From assembly GCA_029460375.1 (NCBI GenBank), contig JARPAQ010000044.1, positions 1 through 10,233 on the forward strand: a stretch of DNA of 10,233 nucleotides. The letters run 5' to 3'. Below the pieces are notes generated by a model. It saw nothing but the letters and a program-made list of their open reading frames with translations, was not told where the DNA came from and searched no databases. The position numbers and the translations under genes were made by a program. Positions 1 through 5,921 of the stretch are shown here, piece after piece. Source of the DNA: Nitrososphaerota archaeon. Its GTDB lineage: Archaea > Thermoproteota > Nitrososphaeria > Nitrososphaerales > JACPRH01. The stretch's first letter is position 1; the number at the start of each line of letters is the position of its first letter.

Positions 1-1
1 G

Positions 2-742
2 GTCTCCAGAAGAAGACCTGAAGAAGATCTTCAGAGGCTTGATGGGCAGACTATAGATGGCTTGATGCTCATTGTCAGAAACATGTATCGCCCCAGAGGA
101 AGAGAATCTGAATGCAGGTACTTTGAGCTCTTTGTCAGAGACGCTGATGGAGAGGTGTCCCAAGATGCTGTCATAGATGGGTTGTACAGCTCAGGCAGAC
201 CATCCATAGCTTTAAGACCATACTTCGACATCTCGTTCAACTATAAACCCCGATTCAGAAGCCGATCTAAAGAACTTGATCTATCCAAGAGCGATATAGA
301 TACCCAGATATTCAAGGCATTATCCGAGCTCGTAGAGCCTGGAGGCAAGATTATAGTAACTGTCTCTGCACCTGATCGGCTGAACTTGGTAAATGAGACC
401 TTCCGCTACCTAAATGTTGATCTCCCACCTGAAACCACCTACCTCGGTTCACTTCTTCTCCGTTGCGGCTGCGGCTCGTTCTTCAAGACTTGGCTGTTAC
501 GTGAAGGGGGGCGTGAAGGTCCTCCTGCTCTTCAGGGTGAGAAGGCTCTTGACGAAACATATCGAATCAAAGGTTTGAGGGAGTCTGCTACAAGGCTGAC
601 TAGGTTTCTTGAAGAGGCTGCTAATGAGCCTGAGTTAAGGAACGCCAAGGATAGGGCTCTTTCTATACTGCTGGAGATGCGGGTTGAAGATGAAGCTCTT
701 CAGAAGCGAATAGGCGCGGTTGTTACGCGGCATACAGGCTAG
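2..742 (+). CDS. DUF1122-like protein of unknown function, 5' end outside window
   Basis: The reading frame is open from the left edge. The first possible starts (TTG 62, ATG 65) have no ribosome binding site, and the 20 codons before them look coding, so I treat the gene as 5'-truncated. The visible part is about 246 residues. A conserved-looking core includes GRESECRYFELFV near the start, LRPYFDISF, a LVEPGGKIIVTV strand, and a PPETTYLGSLLL...FFKTWLLREGGREG...LQGEK block. From memory this layout (gradual rise to 'PPxTTxLG', then an aromatic-rich 'F..W' segment and 'LQGEK') resembles archaeal DUF1122 proteins, whose function is unknown. The last 65 residues or so are charged and helical (LRESATRLTRFLEEAANEPE...) and may be an added C-terminal helical tail. 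It converges on gapN with 34 bases between the stops. The family call is from recall and only moderately certain; no catalytic residues can be named. Confidence 0.6.
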   Translation, partial: VSRRRPEEDLQRLDGQTIDGLMLIVRNMYRPRGRESECRYFELFVRDADGEVSQDAVIDGLYSSGRPSIALRPYFDISFNYKPRFRSRSKELDLSKSDIDTQIFKALSELVEPGGKIIVTVSAPDRLNLVNETFRYLNVDLPPETTYLGSLLLRCGCGSFFKTWLLREGGREGPPALQGEKALDETYRIKGLRESATRLTRFLEEAANEPELRNAKDRALSILLEMRVEDEALQKRIGAVVTRHTG

Positions 743-771
743 GATACTGCTTCTCCTTGAGTGTGCTTGTG

Positions 772-776
772 TTTTT
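772..776 (+). terminator. Short poly-T terminator after the DUF1122-like gene
   Basis: Five consecutive T on the + strand lie 30 bases after the stop at 742, inside the 34-base gap between convergent genes. Archaeal RNA polymerase terminates at short T-runs without needing a hairpin, so this is a plausible + strand stop signal. No matching T-run is seen for the opposing minus-strand gene. Confidence 0.35.
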
Positions 777-2309
777 CTATAGTCCGTAGCGGTGTTTGAC
801 CTTGCCTAAGCCTGCTGGTTCAAGGTTGAAGACAATCGTCTTGAGGTAGGTCATTTCGTCTATAGAGTAGCCTATGCCTTCTCTACCTATACCTGACTCT
901 TTTGAGCCTCCGAATGGGAAGAAGCCAACCCCGTGTCTAGGCAGGTCGTTTATGGTGATTTCACCGACATCGAGCCTCTTAGCTATCTTCCACATCCTGT
1001 AGAAGTTGTTTGTAAATACGCAGGAATCCAGTCCGAATCTAGATTTTTTCCCAATCTCTATAGCCTCATCTTCATTCTTAATTCTGATTACAGTTACTAC
1101 GGGGCCGAAGGTCTCCTCCCGAGATATTCGGCAGGTCAGAGGAATATTGTCCAGAAGTGTAGGTTCATAGTAGCATCCTTTATGATTACCTCCTCTGCGA
1201 AGCTTTGCCCCCTTCTTTACAGCATCCTGAACTAAGCCATGAATCCTATCCGCCGCTCTTCGATCTATAACTGGCCCAACCTTGACTGATGATCTTCTAG
1301 GATCTCCATGCTTCCACTTATCCACCTCTTCCTCAACCTTCTTCACAAACTCATCTGCAACCTTCTCCAAGACCAGAACCGCGCTTATAGCGTCACACCT
1401 CTGACCAGCATTCTTCAAAGAACCCGCTACAACTCTTTCAGCCGCGAGATCAAGATCAGCGTCATCCAGAACTATGGCCATACCCTTCCCTCCAAGCTCT
1501 AAGTGAAGCTTCTTGATACCTGCGTGCACGGTTACAAATCTACCTACCTCCGTGCTCCCAGTGAAGTTCACAGCACTCACCTTATCATCTGAAACTAAAG
1601 CCTTCCCGATGCCACTTCCAGATCCTGTTATTACATTCAAGACACCTTTCGGCAACCCAGCTGCCTCAAGCACCTTTGCATACAGTAATAGAGCTAAAGG
1701 ATCAGCACTAGCACCCTTCGCAACAACAGTATTTCCTGCTAGTAAGGCTGGTATTATCTTGGCTGCTGGAATGAATAGAGGGTAGTTGAAAGGTGATATC
1801 GCAACTACTACACCTACTGGTTGCCGTATTACTATGGCCATCTTTTGAGTTACGTCTTCCGACCAGTCTCCCGGCAGATATTCACCGAATATCCTCCTTG
1901 CTTCTCCCATGGTTAGCTCCATTCTATTTATGGTGGCCTGAACTTCTCCTTCCGCCTCTTCTTCGGGTTTGCCGGCTTCGAGCATTATTGTTCTGACTAT
2001 ATCCTCTCTATGCTCGTTCATAATTTCAGTCGCCTTTCTGAATATCTCTATCCTGCCGATACCCGGTATATCCCGGATCTTGCTTCCGTTTTTGTAGGCG
2101 GAGTTTACTGCATTCTTAACATCTTTTACGGAGACCATTTGGGCTCGAGCTATTACGCTTTCATCGATCGGCGTCATCACGTCGAAAGTTTTGTTTCCAC
2201 TTGCTGATGTCCATCTGCCGTTTACGAAAATCTTGAAGACGGGTATGCCGTCAGGCGCTGTTGTGTATAGGGGGTCGAAGAAGCTTTCCAATTCTAGCTT
2301 ATTCTTCAT
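777..2309 (-). CDS. gapN: Non-phosphorylating glyceraldehyde-3-phosphate dehydrogenase (GAPN), ALDH superfamily
   Basis: An aldehyde dehydrogenase of about 510 residues that irreversibly oxidises glyceraldehyde-3-phosphate to 3-phosphoglycerate with NAD(P)+ in the cytoplasm, bypassing GAPDH and phosphoglycerate kinase in archaeal sugar breakdown. Counting from ATG 2309, the Asn of SPFNYP is near residue 175, the general-base Glu of LELGG near 271 and the nucleophile Cys of GQRCDA near 305. The GQRCDAI block and the C-terminal INDLPRHGVGFFPFGG...REGIGYSIDEMT...KTIVFN block closely match what I recall of Thermoproteus tenax GAPN, which separates it from general ALDHs. One oddity: the usual cofactor-binding VxKP(S) is VVAKGAS, with Pro replaced by Gly. 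A TTG at 2318 is also in frame; I prefer the ATG because a TATA-like box centred at 2346 would place transcription start near 2319. Substrate remains inferred from homology. Confidence 0.88.
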   Translation of the reverse strand: MKNKLELESFFDPLYTTAPDGIPVFKIFVNGRWTSASGNKTFDVMTPIDESVIARAQMVSVKDVKNAVNSAYKNGSKIRDIPGIGRIEIFRKATEIMNEHREDIVRTIMLEAGKPEEEAEGEVQATINRMELTMGEARRIFGEYLPGDWSEDVTQKMAIVIRQPVGVVVAISPFNYPLFIPAAKIIPALLAGNTVVAKGASADPLALLLYAKVLEAAGLPKGVLNVITGSGSGIGKALVSDDKVSAVNFTGSTEVGRFVTVHAGIKKLHLELGGKGMAIVLDDADLDLAAERVVAGSLKNAGQRCDAISAVLVLEKVADEFVKKVEEEVDKWKHGDPRRSSVKVGPVIDRRAADRIHGLVQDAVKKGAKLRRGGNHKGCYYEPTLLDNIPLTCRISREETFGPVVTVIRIKNEDEAIEIGKKSRFGLDSCVFTNNFYRMWKIAKRLDVGEITINDLPRHGVGFFPFGGSKESGIGREGIGYSIDEMTYLKTIVFNLEPAGLGKVKHRYGL

Positions 2310-2342
2310 CGTCGACAACTGCTGATTAGATTGTTCTCCTCA

Positions 2343-2350
2343 TATTAATA
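2343..2350 (-). promoter_or_regulatory. TATA-like box of gapN
   Basis: The minus strand reads TATTAATA here. Its centre is about 27 bases upstream of 2319, so transcription should begin 1-10 bases before the TTG/ATG start. A GAGGAG run follows immediately downstream but lies 25 bases or so from the ATG, too far to act as a ribosome binding site, which supports an almost leaderless message. Confidence 0.45.
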
Positions 2351-2446
2351 GGTGTTCTTTGGTAACTATGGCTATTTGTTCGCTTTGATGAAGGTTTAAC
2401 AGAACATTTGACTAAGCAGAGATGATATTAATGGACAAACGTAAAG

Positions 2447-2454
2447 TTAATATA
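2447..2454 (+). promoter_or_regulatory. TATA box of the small ORF-amt-glnK operon
   Basis: The sequence is AAAG followed by TTAATATA, a good archaeal BRE/TATA pair. Its centre (about 2450.5) is 27 bases upstream of the ATG at 2478, so the predicted transcript begins at or next to that ATG rather than close to amt at 2612. A second AT-rich element (ATATTAAT, 2425-2432) lies 20 bases further upstream and could be an alternative. The rest of 2310-2446 holds no gene that I can support. Confidence 0.55.
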
Positions 2455-2477
2455 CAATAACTCTGAACGCCATTGCC

Positions 2478-2606
2478 ATGGCAATCAACGGCGCAGATAC
2501 CGCGTTTATCCTGATATCCGCAGCCCAAGTGCTTAGAGTGGTACAGAAAGCGGGCTATAGAATCAAAGGCGATATTATGGTGAAAATGCTCCACCCCACT
2601 AGGTGA
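2478..2606 (+). CDS. 42-residue small ORF, Amt N-terminus-like, leader of the amt operon
   Basis: An open frame from ATG 2478 to TGA 2604-2606. Residues 3-19, INGADTAFILISAAQVL, look like the first transmembrane segment of Amt proteins of the 'DTAxxLISAALVL(L)MTPGLAxFYGG' subtype; the remainder (RVVQKAGYRIKGDIM, then VKMLHPTR) does not resemble Amt in any of the three + frames I checked. The ATG is 27 bases after the TATA box, so it would be translated leaderlessly. The TGA lies inside the amt GGTGAT ribosome binding site, five bases before the amt ATG, the geometry expected for translational coupling. It could be a leader peptide, a small membrane-associated partner of Amt, or the remnant of a second amt gene. 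The open frame and its geometry are seen; the similarity is by eye; function is unknown. Confidence 0.5.
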   Translation: MAINGADTAFILISAAQVLRVVQKAGYRIKGDIMVKMLHPTR

Positions 2607-2607
2607 T
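2602..2607 (+). promoter_or_regulatory. Ribosome binding site of amt
   Basis: GGTGAT lies four bases before ATG 2612, matching the spacing of the fuller GGAGGTGAT site of the second P-II gene (also four bases). This decides for ATG 2612 over the GTG at 2603, which would lie inside the site. The TGA of the upstream small ORF is embedded in it. Confidence 0.6.
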
Positions 2608-2611
2608 AAGA

Positions 2612-3988
2612 ATGAAGAGTAGCTTCCTATTATGCTTGGTCTTAGCACTGGCGATGACTACAGTTTCTCCTGCCTTCGCAGCCGATCCCGCAGGAGATGT
2701 CACGCTGGCCGAAGATCCTAATGCGCCTGTAAACTTCACGTGGACCTTGATAGCCGCCTTTCTTGTGTTTTTGATGCAGGGTGGCTTCGCTATGCTGGAG
2801 GGGGGTCTTGTGAGAGCTAAGAATGTTAGCAACATAATGATGAAGAACCTTTCGGACTTCGCGATAGGAAGTCTAGGTTTCTGGGCGATAGGGTTCCCGT
2901 TGATGTTCGGCACCAGTGTAGCAGGAATATTCGGTGCAAGTAAATGGCTGCTAACCGGAGAGGCTTATGATGTAAGCACCTATCTGCTCTGGATCTTCCA
3001 GATGGTCTTTGCCGGTACAGCTGCGACGATCGCTTCGGGGGCTATGGCGGAGCGTACCAAATTCCGAACATATTATATCATCAGCTTCATAATAACGTCT
3101 CTCATCTATCCAGTATACGGACACTGGGTTTGGGGTGGAGGCTGGTTATCCACTCTCCCCTTCGGATTAGGCCACGTAGACTTTGCGGGTTCAGGCGTAG
3201 TTCACATGGTTGGCGGCGGAGCCGGGTTAGCCGGCGCATTGCTGCTTGGAGCCAGAATCGGGAAGTACGACAAAGACGGCAAGCCTAGAGCTATACCGGG
3301 GCACAGCATCTCTATGGTTATGCTCGGTGTCTTCTTACTCTGGTTCGGATGGTTCGGATTCAACCCCGGTAGCACTCTAGCAGCCACGGAGCTCAGAATA
3401 TCCATAATCGCTGTCACCACGCTGCTAGCGGGTTCAGCGGGCGGAGTCGCCGCGACCCTCTATACGTGGAAGAAGTTTGGGCGCCCCGATGTCACGATGG
3501 CGGGTAACGGAGTGATAGCTGGTCTCGTCGCCATAACGGCTCCTTCCGCTTGGGTGGAGGCTTGGGCCGCGGTTGTAATAGGGCTCGCCGCAGGTTTCAT
3601 AATGGTTGAAAGCGTCCTCCTCTTCGAGAGAAAGGGTGTAGACGATCCCATCGGAGCCATATCGTGCCACCTTATCGCTGGAATCTGGGGTCTGATAAGT
3701 GTCGGCATCTTCGCGGATGGAACCTACGGTCTGTATACGACCGAGGCGCCGATGGTTGTGGGTCTACTGTACGGCGGAGGAGTAGGTCAGTTGGTGGCGC
3801 AGGTGATCGGCGTAGCTGCGAACTTCGCCTGGGTCTTCGGCACGTCATACTCGATCTTATGGGTCTTGAAGAAGACGTTGGGGCTGAGAGTCTCAAAAGA
3901 GGAGGAGCTTGTAGGACTGGATTTGAGCGAACATGGCGCAGTAGGCTACCCGTACTTCGTCTCGAGACCCGAAGAGAGGAGTGAGTAG
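2612..3988 (+). CDS. amt: Ammonium transporter Amt
   Basis: A polytopic Amt/Mep/Rh channel of 458 residues that moves ammonium/ammonia into the cell as a trimer. It opens with a cleavable-looking signal (MKSSFLLCLVLALAMTTVSPAFA before ADPAG), then TM1 with the 'LMQGGFAMLEGGLVRAKN' signature, typical of the MQ-GFAMLE Amt subtype. The pore histidine pair is present: His198 in GVVHMVGG and His353 in ISCHLIAGIWG (E. coli H168/H318). The outer Phe gate (FQMVFAG), the AMAERTKF loop and FGFNPGST are all intact. The cytoplasmic tail (about 35 residues) ends in VGYPYFVSRPEERSE. The start is set by the ribosome binding site at 2602. It is followed 26 bases later by a P-II gene, the standard amt-glnK pair in which P-II plugs the channel when nitrogen is plentiful. 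Probably co-transcribed with the small ORF in front and both P-II genes behind. Confidence 0.95.
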   Translation: MKSSFLLCLVLALAMTTVSPAFAADPAGDVTLAEDPNAPVNFTWTLIAAFLVFLMQGGFAMLEGGLVRAKNVSNIMMKNLSDFAIGSLGFWAIGFPLMFGTSVAGIFGASKWLLTGEAYDVSTYLLWIFQMVFAGTAATIASGAMAERTKFRTYYIISFIITSLIYPVYGHWVWGGGWLSTLPFGLGHVDFAGSGVVHMVGGGAGLAGALLLGARIGKYDKDGKPRAIPGHSISMVMLGVFLLWFGWFGFNPGSTLAATELRISIIAVTTLLAGSAGGVAATLYTWKKFGRPDVTMAGNGVIAGLVAITAPSAWVEAWAAVVIGLAAGFIMVESVLLFERKGVDDPIGAISCHLIAGIWGLISVGIFADGTYGLYTTEAPMVVGLLYGGGVGQLVAQVIGVAANFAWVFGTSYSILWVLKKTLGLRVSKEEELVGLDLSEHGAVGYPYFVSRPEERSE

Positions 3989-3997
3989 TGAGCTGTT

Positions 3998-4007
3998 GAG
4001 GGGTGAT
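3998..4007 (+). promoter_or_regulatory. Ribosome binding site of P-II gene 1
   Basis: GAGGGGTGAT, seven bases before ATG 4015. It overlaps the in-frame GTG 4003 and ATG 4006, so neither of those can be the main start; ATG 4015 also gives the canonical P-II opening MKKVEA and a length of 112 residues, identical to the second P-II. Confidence 0.6.
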
Positions 4008-4014
4008 GTGTCAG

Positions 4015-4353
4015 ATGAAGAAGGTTGAGGCAACAGTGCGGCCCGACAGGCTCGGGGTGGTTGTGAACGCGTTGACCGAAGCGGGTTTCCCCAATATGAC
4101 GTATTACGACGCCAAGGGTCGCGGTAATATAAAAGGTGAGAAGAAGATTTGGCGTGGACAGGAATACACAGTCAACATCGGGCGCAGAATCCAGCTGATA
4201 CTGCTCGTAGACGATGAAGACGCAGGTAAGGTGATCGATATAATCCGAAAAAGTGCATCTACAGGTGAAACCGGTGACGGCACGATCTGCGTAACGAATG
4301 TAGAAAAGCTAGTAAAGATCCGAGCATTAGAAAAGAGAGTTGAAGCACTTTGA
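4015..4353 (+). CDS. glnK: P-II family nitrogen regulator 1, divergent ligand site
   Basis: A 112-residue P-II protein (MKKVEATVRPDRL...), placed right after amt, so the expected partner that binds and blocks the Amt trimer. The T-loop (about 37-55) keeps Tyr51 (RGQEYTV) and the B-loop keeps STGETGDG. By direct count, however, three residues that in well-studied P-II proteins contact Mg-ATP and 2-oxoglutarate differ: Gln39 is Ile (GRGNIKG), Lys58 is Arg (the LLPK stretch is IGRR) and Lys90 is Thr (GDGTICV). Arg38 is Asn as well. The C-terminal KIRALEKR retains the basic residues near 101-103. The fold and Amt pairing look sound; I infer that effector sensing is changed, perhaps responding to ATP/ADP rather than 2-oxoglutarate. 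The symbol is by context; it could equally be called glnB-like. Confidence 0.9.
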   Translation: MKKVEATVRPDRLGVVVNALTEAGFPNMTYYDAKGRGNIKGEKKIWRGQEYTVNIGRRIQLILLVDDEDAGKVIDIIRKSASTGETGDGTICVTNVEKLVKIRALEKRVEAL

Positions 4354-4430
4354 ATCTGCGAAACGGAACCTCAAAGAACCAAATCAACACGTCGACAAAC
4401 AAGGTGACTTCAACTACGCATCAGATTCAA
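4350..4430 (+). repeat. 9-bp perfect inverted repeat spanning the gap between the two P-II genes
   Basis: TTGAATCTG at 4350-4358 (overlapping the stop codon of P-II 1) is the exact reverse complement of CAGATTCAA at 4422-4430, which lies just before the GGAGGTGAT site of P-II 2. The 63-base loop has no open frame and contains a GTCGAC palindrome. In RNA this would form a long-loop stem from the end of one gene to the ribosome binding site of the next. It might affect mRNA processing or P-II 2 translation, or may be fortuitous. Confidence 0.3.
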
Positions 4431-4434
4431 TGCT

Positions 4435-4443
4435 GGAGGTGAT
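4435..4443 (+). promoter_or_regulatory. Strong ribosome binding site of P-II gene 2
   Basis: GGAGGTGAT, a full nine-base match to the complement of the conserved 16S rRNA 3' end, four bases before ATG 4448. It is the best Shine-Dalgarno site in the window. No TATA-like box stands at the proper distance, so this gene is probably read from the upstream amt operon message. Confidence 0.65.
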
Positions 4444-4447
4444 ATGA

Positions 4448-4786
4448 ATGAAGAAGATAGAAGCCATAATTAGAAATGAAAAGCTGAGCGAAGTTAGAAA
4501 AGCTCTTCTGGAAGCAGACATCCTAGGCATAACTGTATACGAAGTTCGAGGAAGAGGGCGTCAAAAGGATCTGGAGCTTCAGTTCAGAGGAAGAGAGTAC
4601 AAGATTGACCTGCTGCCCAAGATCAAGATAGAGCTGATGATAGGTGACAATGATGTTGAAAAGGCAGTGAATCTCCTGATAAGAACCGCGTCCACTGGGC
4701 AGATTGGCGACGGAAAGATAACCATCCTTCCTATAGATGATATCATCAGAATCAGAACCGGTGAGAGGGGAGAAGAAGCCATCTAG
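4448..4786 (+). CDS. glnK: P-II family nitrogen regulator 2, canonical ligand site
   Basis: A second 112-residue P-II protein (MKKIEAIIRNEKLSEVRKAL...). It keeps the full set of known ligand residues: Arg38-Gln39-Lys40 in GRGRQKD, Tyr51 in RGREYKI, Lys58 in LLPK, the B-loop STGQIGDGK with Lys90, and Arg101/Arg103 in IIRIRTGE. It should therefore bind ATP/ADP and 2-oxoglutarate in the usual way. Position 41 is Asp where Gly is usual, a small change in the T-loop base. It follows P-II 1 by 94 bases and has its own strong ribosome binding site, so it probably belongs to the amt operon but may be translated at a different level. Its TAG stop lies in a CTAG shared with the stop of the opposing gene. 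Targets other than Amt (for example glutamine synthetase) are possible and cannot be told from sequence. Confidence 0.93.
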   Translation: MKKIEAIIRNEKLSEVRKALLEADILGITVYEVRGRGRQKDLELQFRGREYKIDLLPKIKIELMIGDNDVEKAVNLLIRTASTGQIGDGKITILPIDDIIRIRTGERGEEAI

Positions 4787-5454
4787 AGCTTCCAGTTTGA
4801 AGGTAGATGTATCTCAGATTCCTCGTCTGATTGGGGGACTTCAAGATATAGGATTCTGACTTTTGGGTTGAGGTTCTTCTCGTATTCCTTTAGTTTAGCT
4901 CTTAGTTTGGGTAGCTGTTTTTGAATTCCGGCGGAGAGTTCTTGTCTTCTTACGAAGTAGAGGATGTACCCGATGTCTACTTGGTCTTTGTCGTATGTGA
5001 TCTTTGTGTAGTCGTTCTGGAGGTGCCAGAGACTGGGGTGCACCTCGTTTAATGCTAGTTCTATTGCTATGCTTGTTCTCTGCCATTTGAGGTCTTTCGT
5101 TTCGTCTGGGTCGAGTATCGCTAGATCATATGCTCCTCTTGAAGGCTTTAACCGTCTATTCCCAACTGTTACGTATCTGTTTTCATTGGGAATTAGTGTT
5201 TTTTCTTTTGGGTTTTTGTAGAACTTGCCTAGTGTAGGATACTCGTTGTGGAGTAAAATGGTTTGAGCATTTTGTCCCTTCTCACCTATTCTTACTCTAC
5301 TTTTTCTCTTGAAAGTCTCACCCTGATAGAGAAGAGAATAAAGGTAGCAGTGCATCGCCGACTCGGTATAGAAAGCGAATGGAGATTCTAGGAACTTGTT
5401 TCTAAGCGTTCTAATTGCGGATTCCACTTTTATGACTGCTTCTCGCGATACCAT
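4783..5454 (-). CDS. Unknown protein, candidate stand-alone PD-(D/E)XK nuclease fold
   Basis: A 223-residue soluble protein that I do not recognise as a named gene. Its pattern suggests a restriction-endonuclease-like core: an N-terminal helix with Glu31 (FYTESAMHCYLYSLLY), a LLHNEYPT strand (67-74), then RGAYDLAIL with Asp110, then SIAIELAL with Glu132, followed by a helix HLQNDYTKI with Asp148 and Lys151. That gives E...D...ExA: the usual Lys two residues after the second acid is Ala134, so either Lys151 has taken its place or the enzyme is inactive. The C-terminus is a charged helix (KLRAKLKEYEKN) plus a strand (VRILYLEVPQ). It lies downstream of the small winged-helix gene on the same strand (159 bases), has its own TATA-like box for a leaderless start at 5454, and converges with P-II 2. 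Candidate roles are restriction or repair nuclease, or a defence remnant; certainty is low. Confidence 0.6.
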   Translation of the reverse strand: MVSREAVIKVESAIRTLRNKFLESPFAFYTESAMHCYLYSLLYQGETFKRKSRVRIGEKGQNAQTILLHNEYPTLGKFYKNPKEKTLIPNENRYVTVGNRRLKPSRGAYDLAILDPDETKDLKWQRTSIAIELALNEVHPSLWHLQNDYTKITYDKDQVDIGYILYFVRRQELSAGIQKQLPKLRAKLKEYEKNLNPKVRILYLEVPQSDEESEIHLPSNWKL

Positions 5455-5477
5455 GAAAAGTATTGCTAGAACACCAA

Positions 5478-5485
5478 ACTAATAA
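5478..5485 (-). promoter_or_regulatory. TATA-like box of the candidate nuclease gene
   Basis: The minus strand reads TTATTAGT, centred about 27 bases upstream of the ATG at 5454, so the transcript would start at the ATG. The match to the TATA consensus is moderate. The remaining bases to 5613 hold no gene or structured element that I can see. Confidence 0.35.
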
Positions 5486-5613
5486 CCCTTCTTTCAGTTT
5501 AGGCAACGAATAATAGAACCTTCCTTGACTAATATCCCACTGAATTATGAAACTCGAATTAAGAACCACTAACATAAACAATTGGGACGTAAATATTCTA
5601 GGCTCTATATCCT

Positions 5614-5889
5614 CTATAGCAGTTCAGCGATAACTTCTGATACCTTTTCTGTTATATTCTTTATCTTTGATATTCCGTCAAGCGATATTTCGAACTTCGG
5701 GCTAAGGCTCTTCGACCAGTCTGATGATGCTTTTCTTGTAACGAAGCCGTGGTCTGCCAGTTTCACTAGGATTTCATATGCGCTGTAGTCTGGTATATTC
5801 ATCCTTCTTGCTAGATACCCCATCGTAACCGATCCATCGGCCTTTTCCATTACAGTTAGCGCTCTGTATATGCCTGACTCTTCCACCAT
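5614..5889 (-). CDS. Small winged helix-turn-helix transcription regulator
   Basis: A single-domain DNA-binding protein of about 91 residues (99 if the upstream ATG 5913 is used). An initial helix (ESGIYRALTVMEKADG) is followed by the HTH: TMGYLARRMN as positioning helix, IPDYSAYEILVKLADHGFV as recognition helix, then a short wing and a C-terminal helix (GISKIKNITEKVSEVIAELL) suited to dimerisation. This is the MarR/ArsR-like small archaeal wHTH layout with no ligand domain. A TATA box (TTTAATAT) sits directly against ATG 5913 and is centred 28 bases before the internal ATG at 5887-5889, so I choose that as a leaderless start. It is divergent from the GNAT gene, with inverted repeats in between, and is followed on its own strand by the candidate nuclease. 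It may regulate itself and either neighbour; targets are inferred. Confidence 0.75.
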   Translation of the reverse strand: MVEESGIYRALTVMEKADGSVTMGYLARRMNIPDYSAYEILVKLADHGFVTRKASSDWSKSLSPKFEISLDGISKIKNITEKVSEVIAELL

Positions 5890-5913
5890 CGTTTTGTATT
5901 GGCTTAGGTTCAT

Positions 5914-5921
5914 ATATTAAA
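5914..5921 (-). promoter_or_regulatory. TATA box of the winged-helix regulator
   Basis: The minus strand reads GCAAAACA then TTTAATAT, a strong A-rich BRE plus TATA. It is centred about 28 bases upstream of the ATG at 5889. A start at 5913 would put the TATA box directly against the start codon, so this element argues for the shorter protein. Confidence 0.5.

Noticed and set aside
2430..2459. A nine-codon ATG...TAA frame before the small ORF
   Set aside because: The amt-operon TATA box lies inside it, so it would be upstream of the expected transcript start; too short to support.
2319..2477. Weak inverted repeats (TGTTCT/AGAACA and CTGCTgatTAG/CTAAGCAG) in the gapN-amt divergent region
   Set aside because: Arms are 6-8 bp with mismatches or large loops and expected by chance; no consistent spacing to either promoter.
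3664..3984. A 106-codon + strand frame within the 3' part of amt
   Set aside because: It is Arg/Gly/Cys-rich, has no family resemblance and overlaps conserved Amt transmembrane segments.
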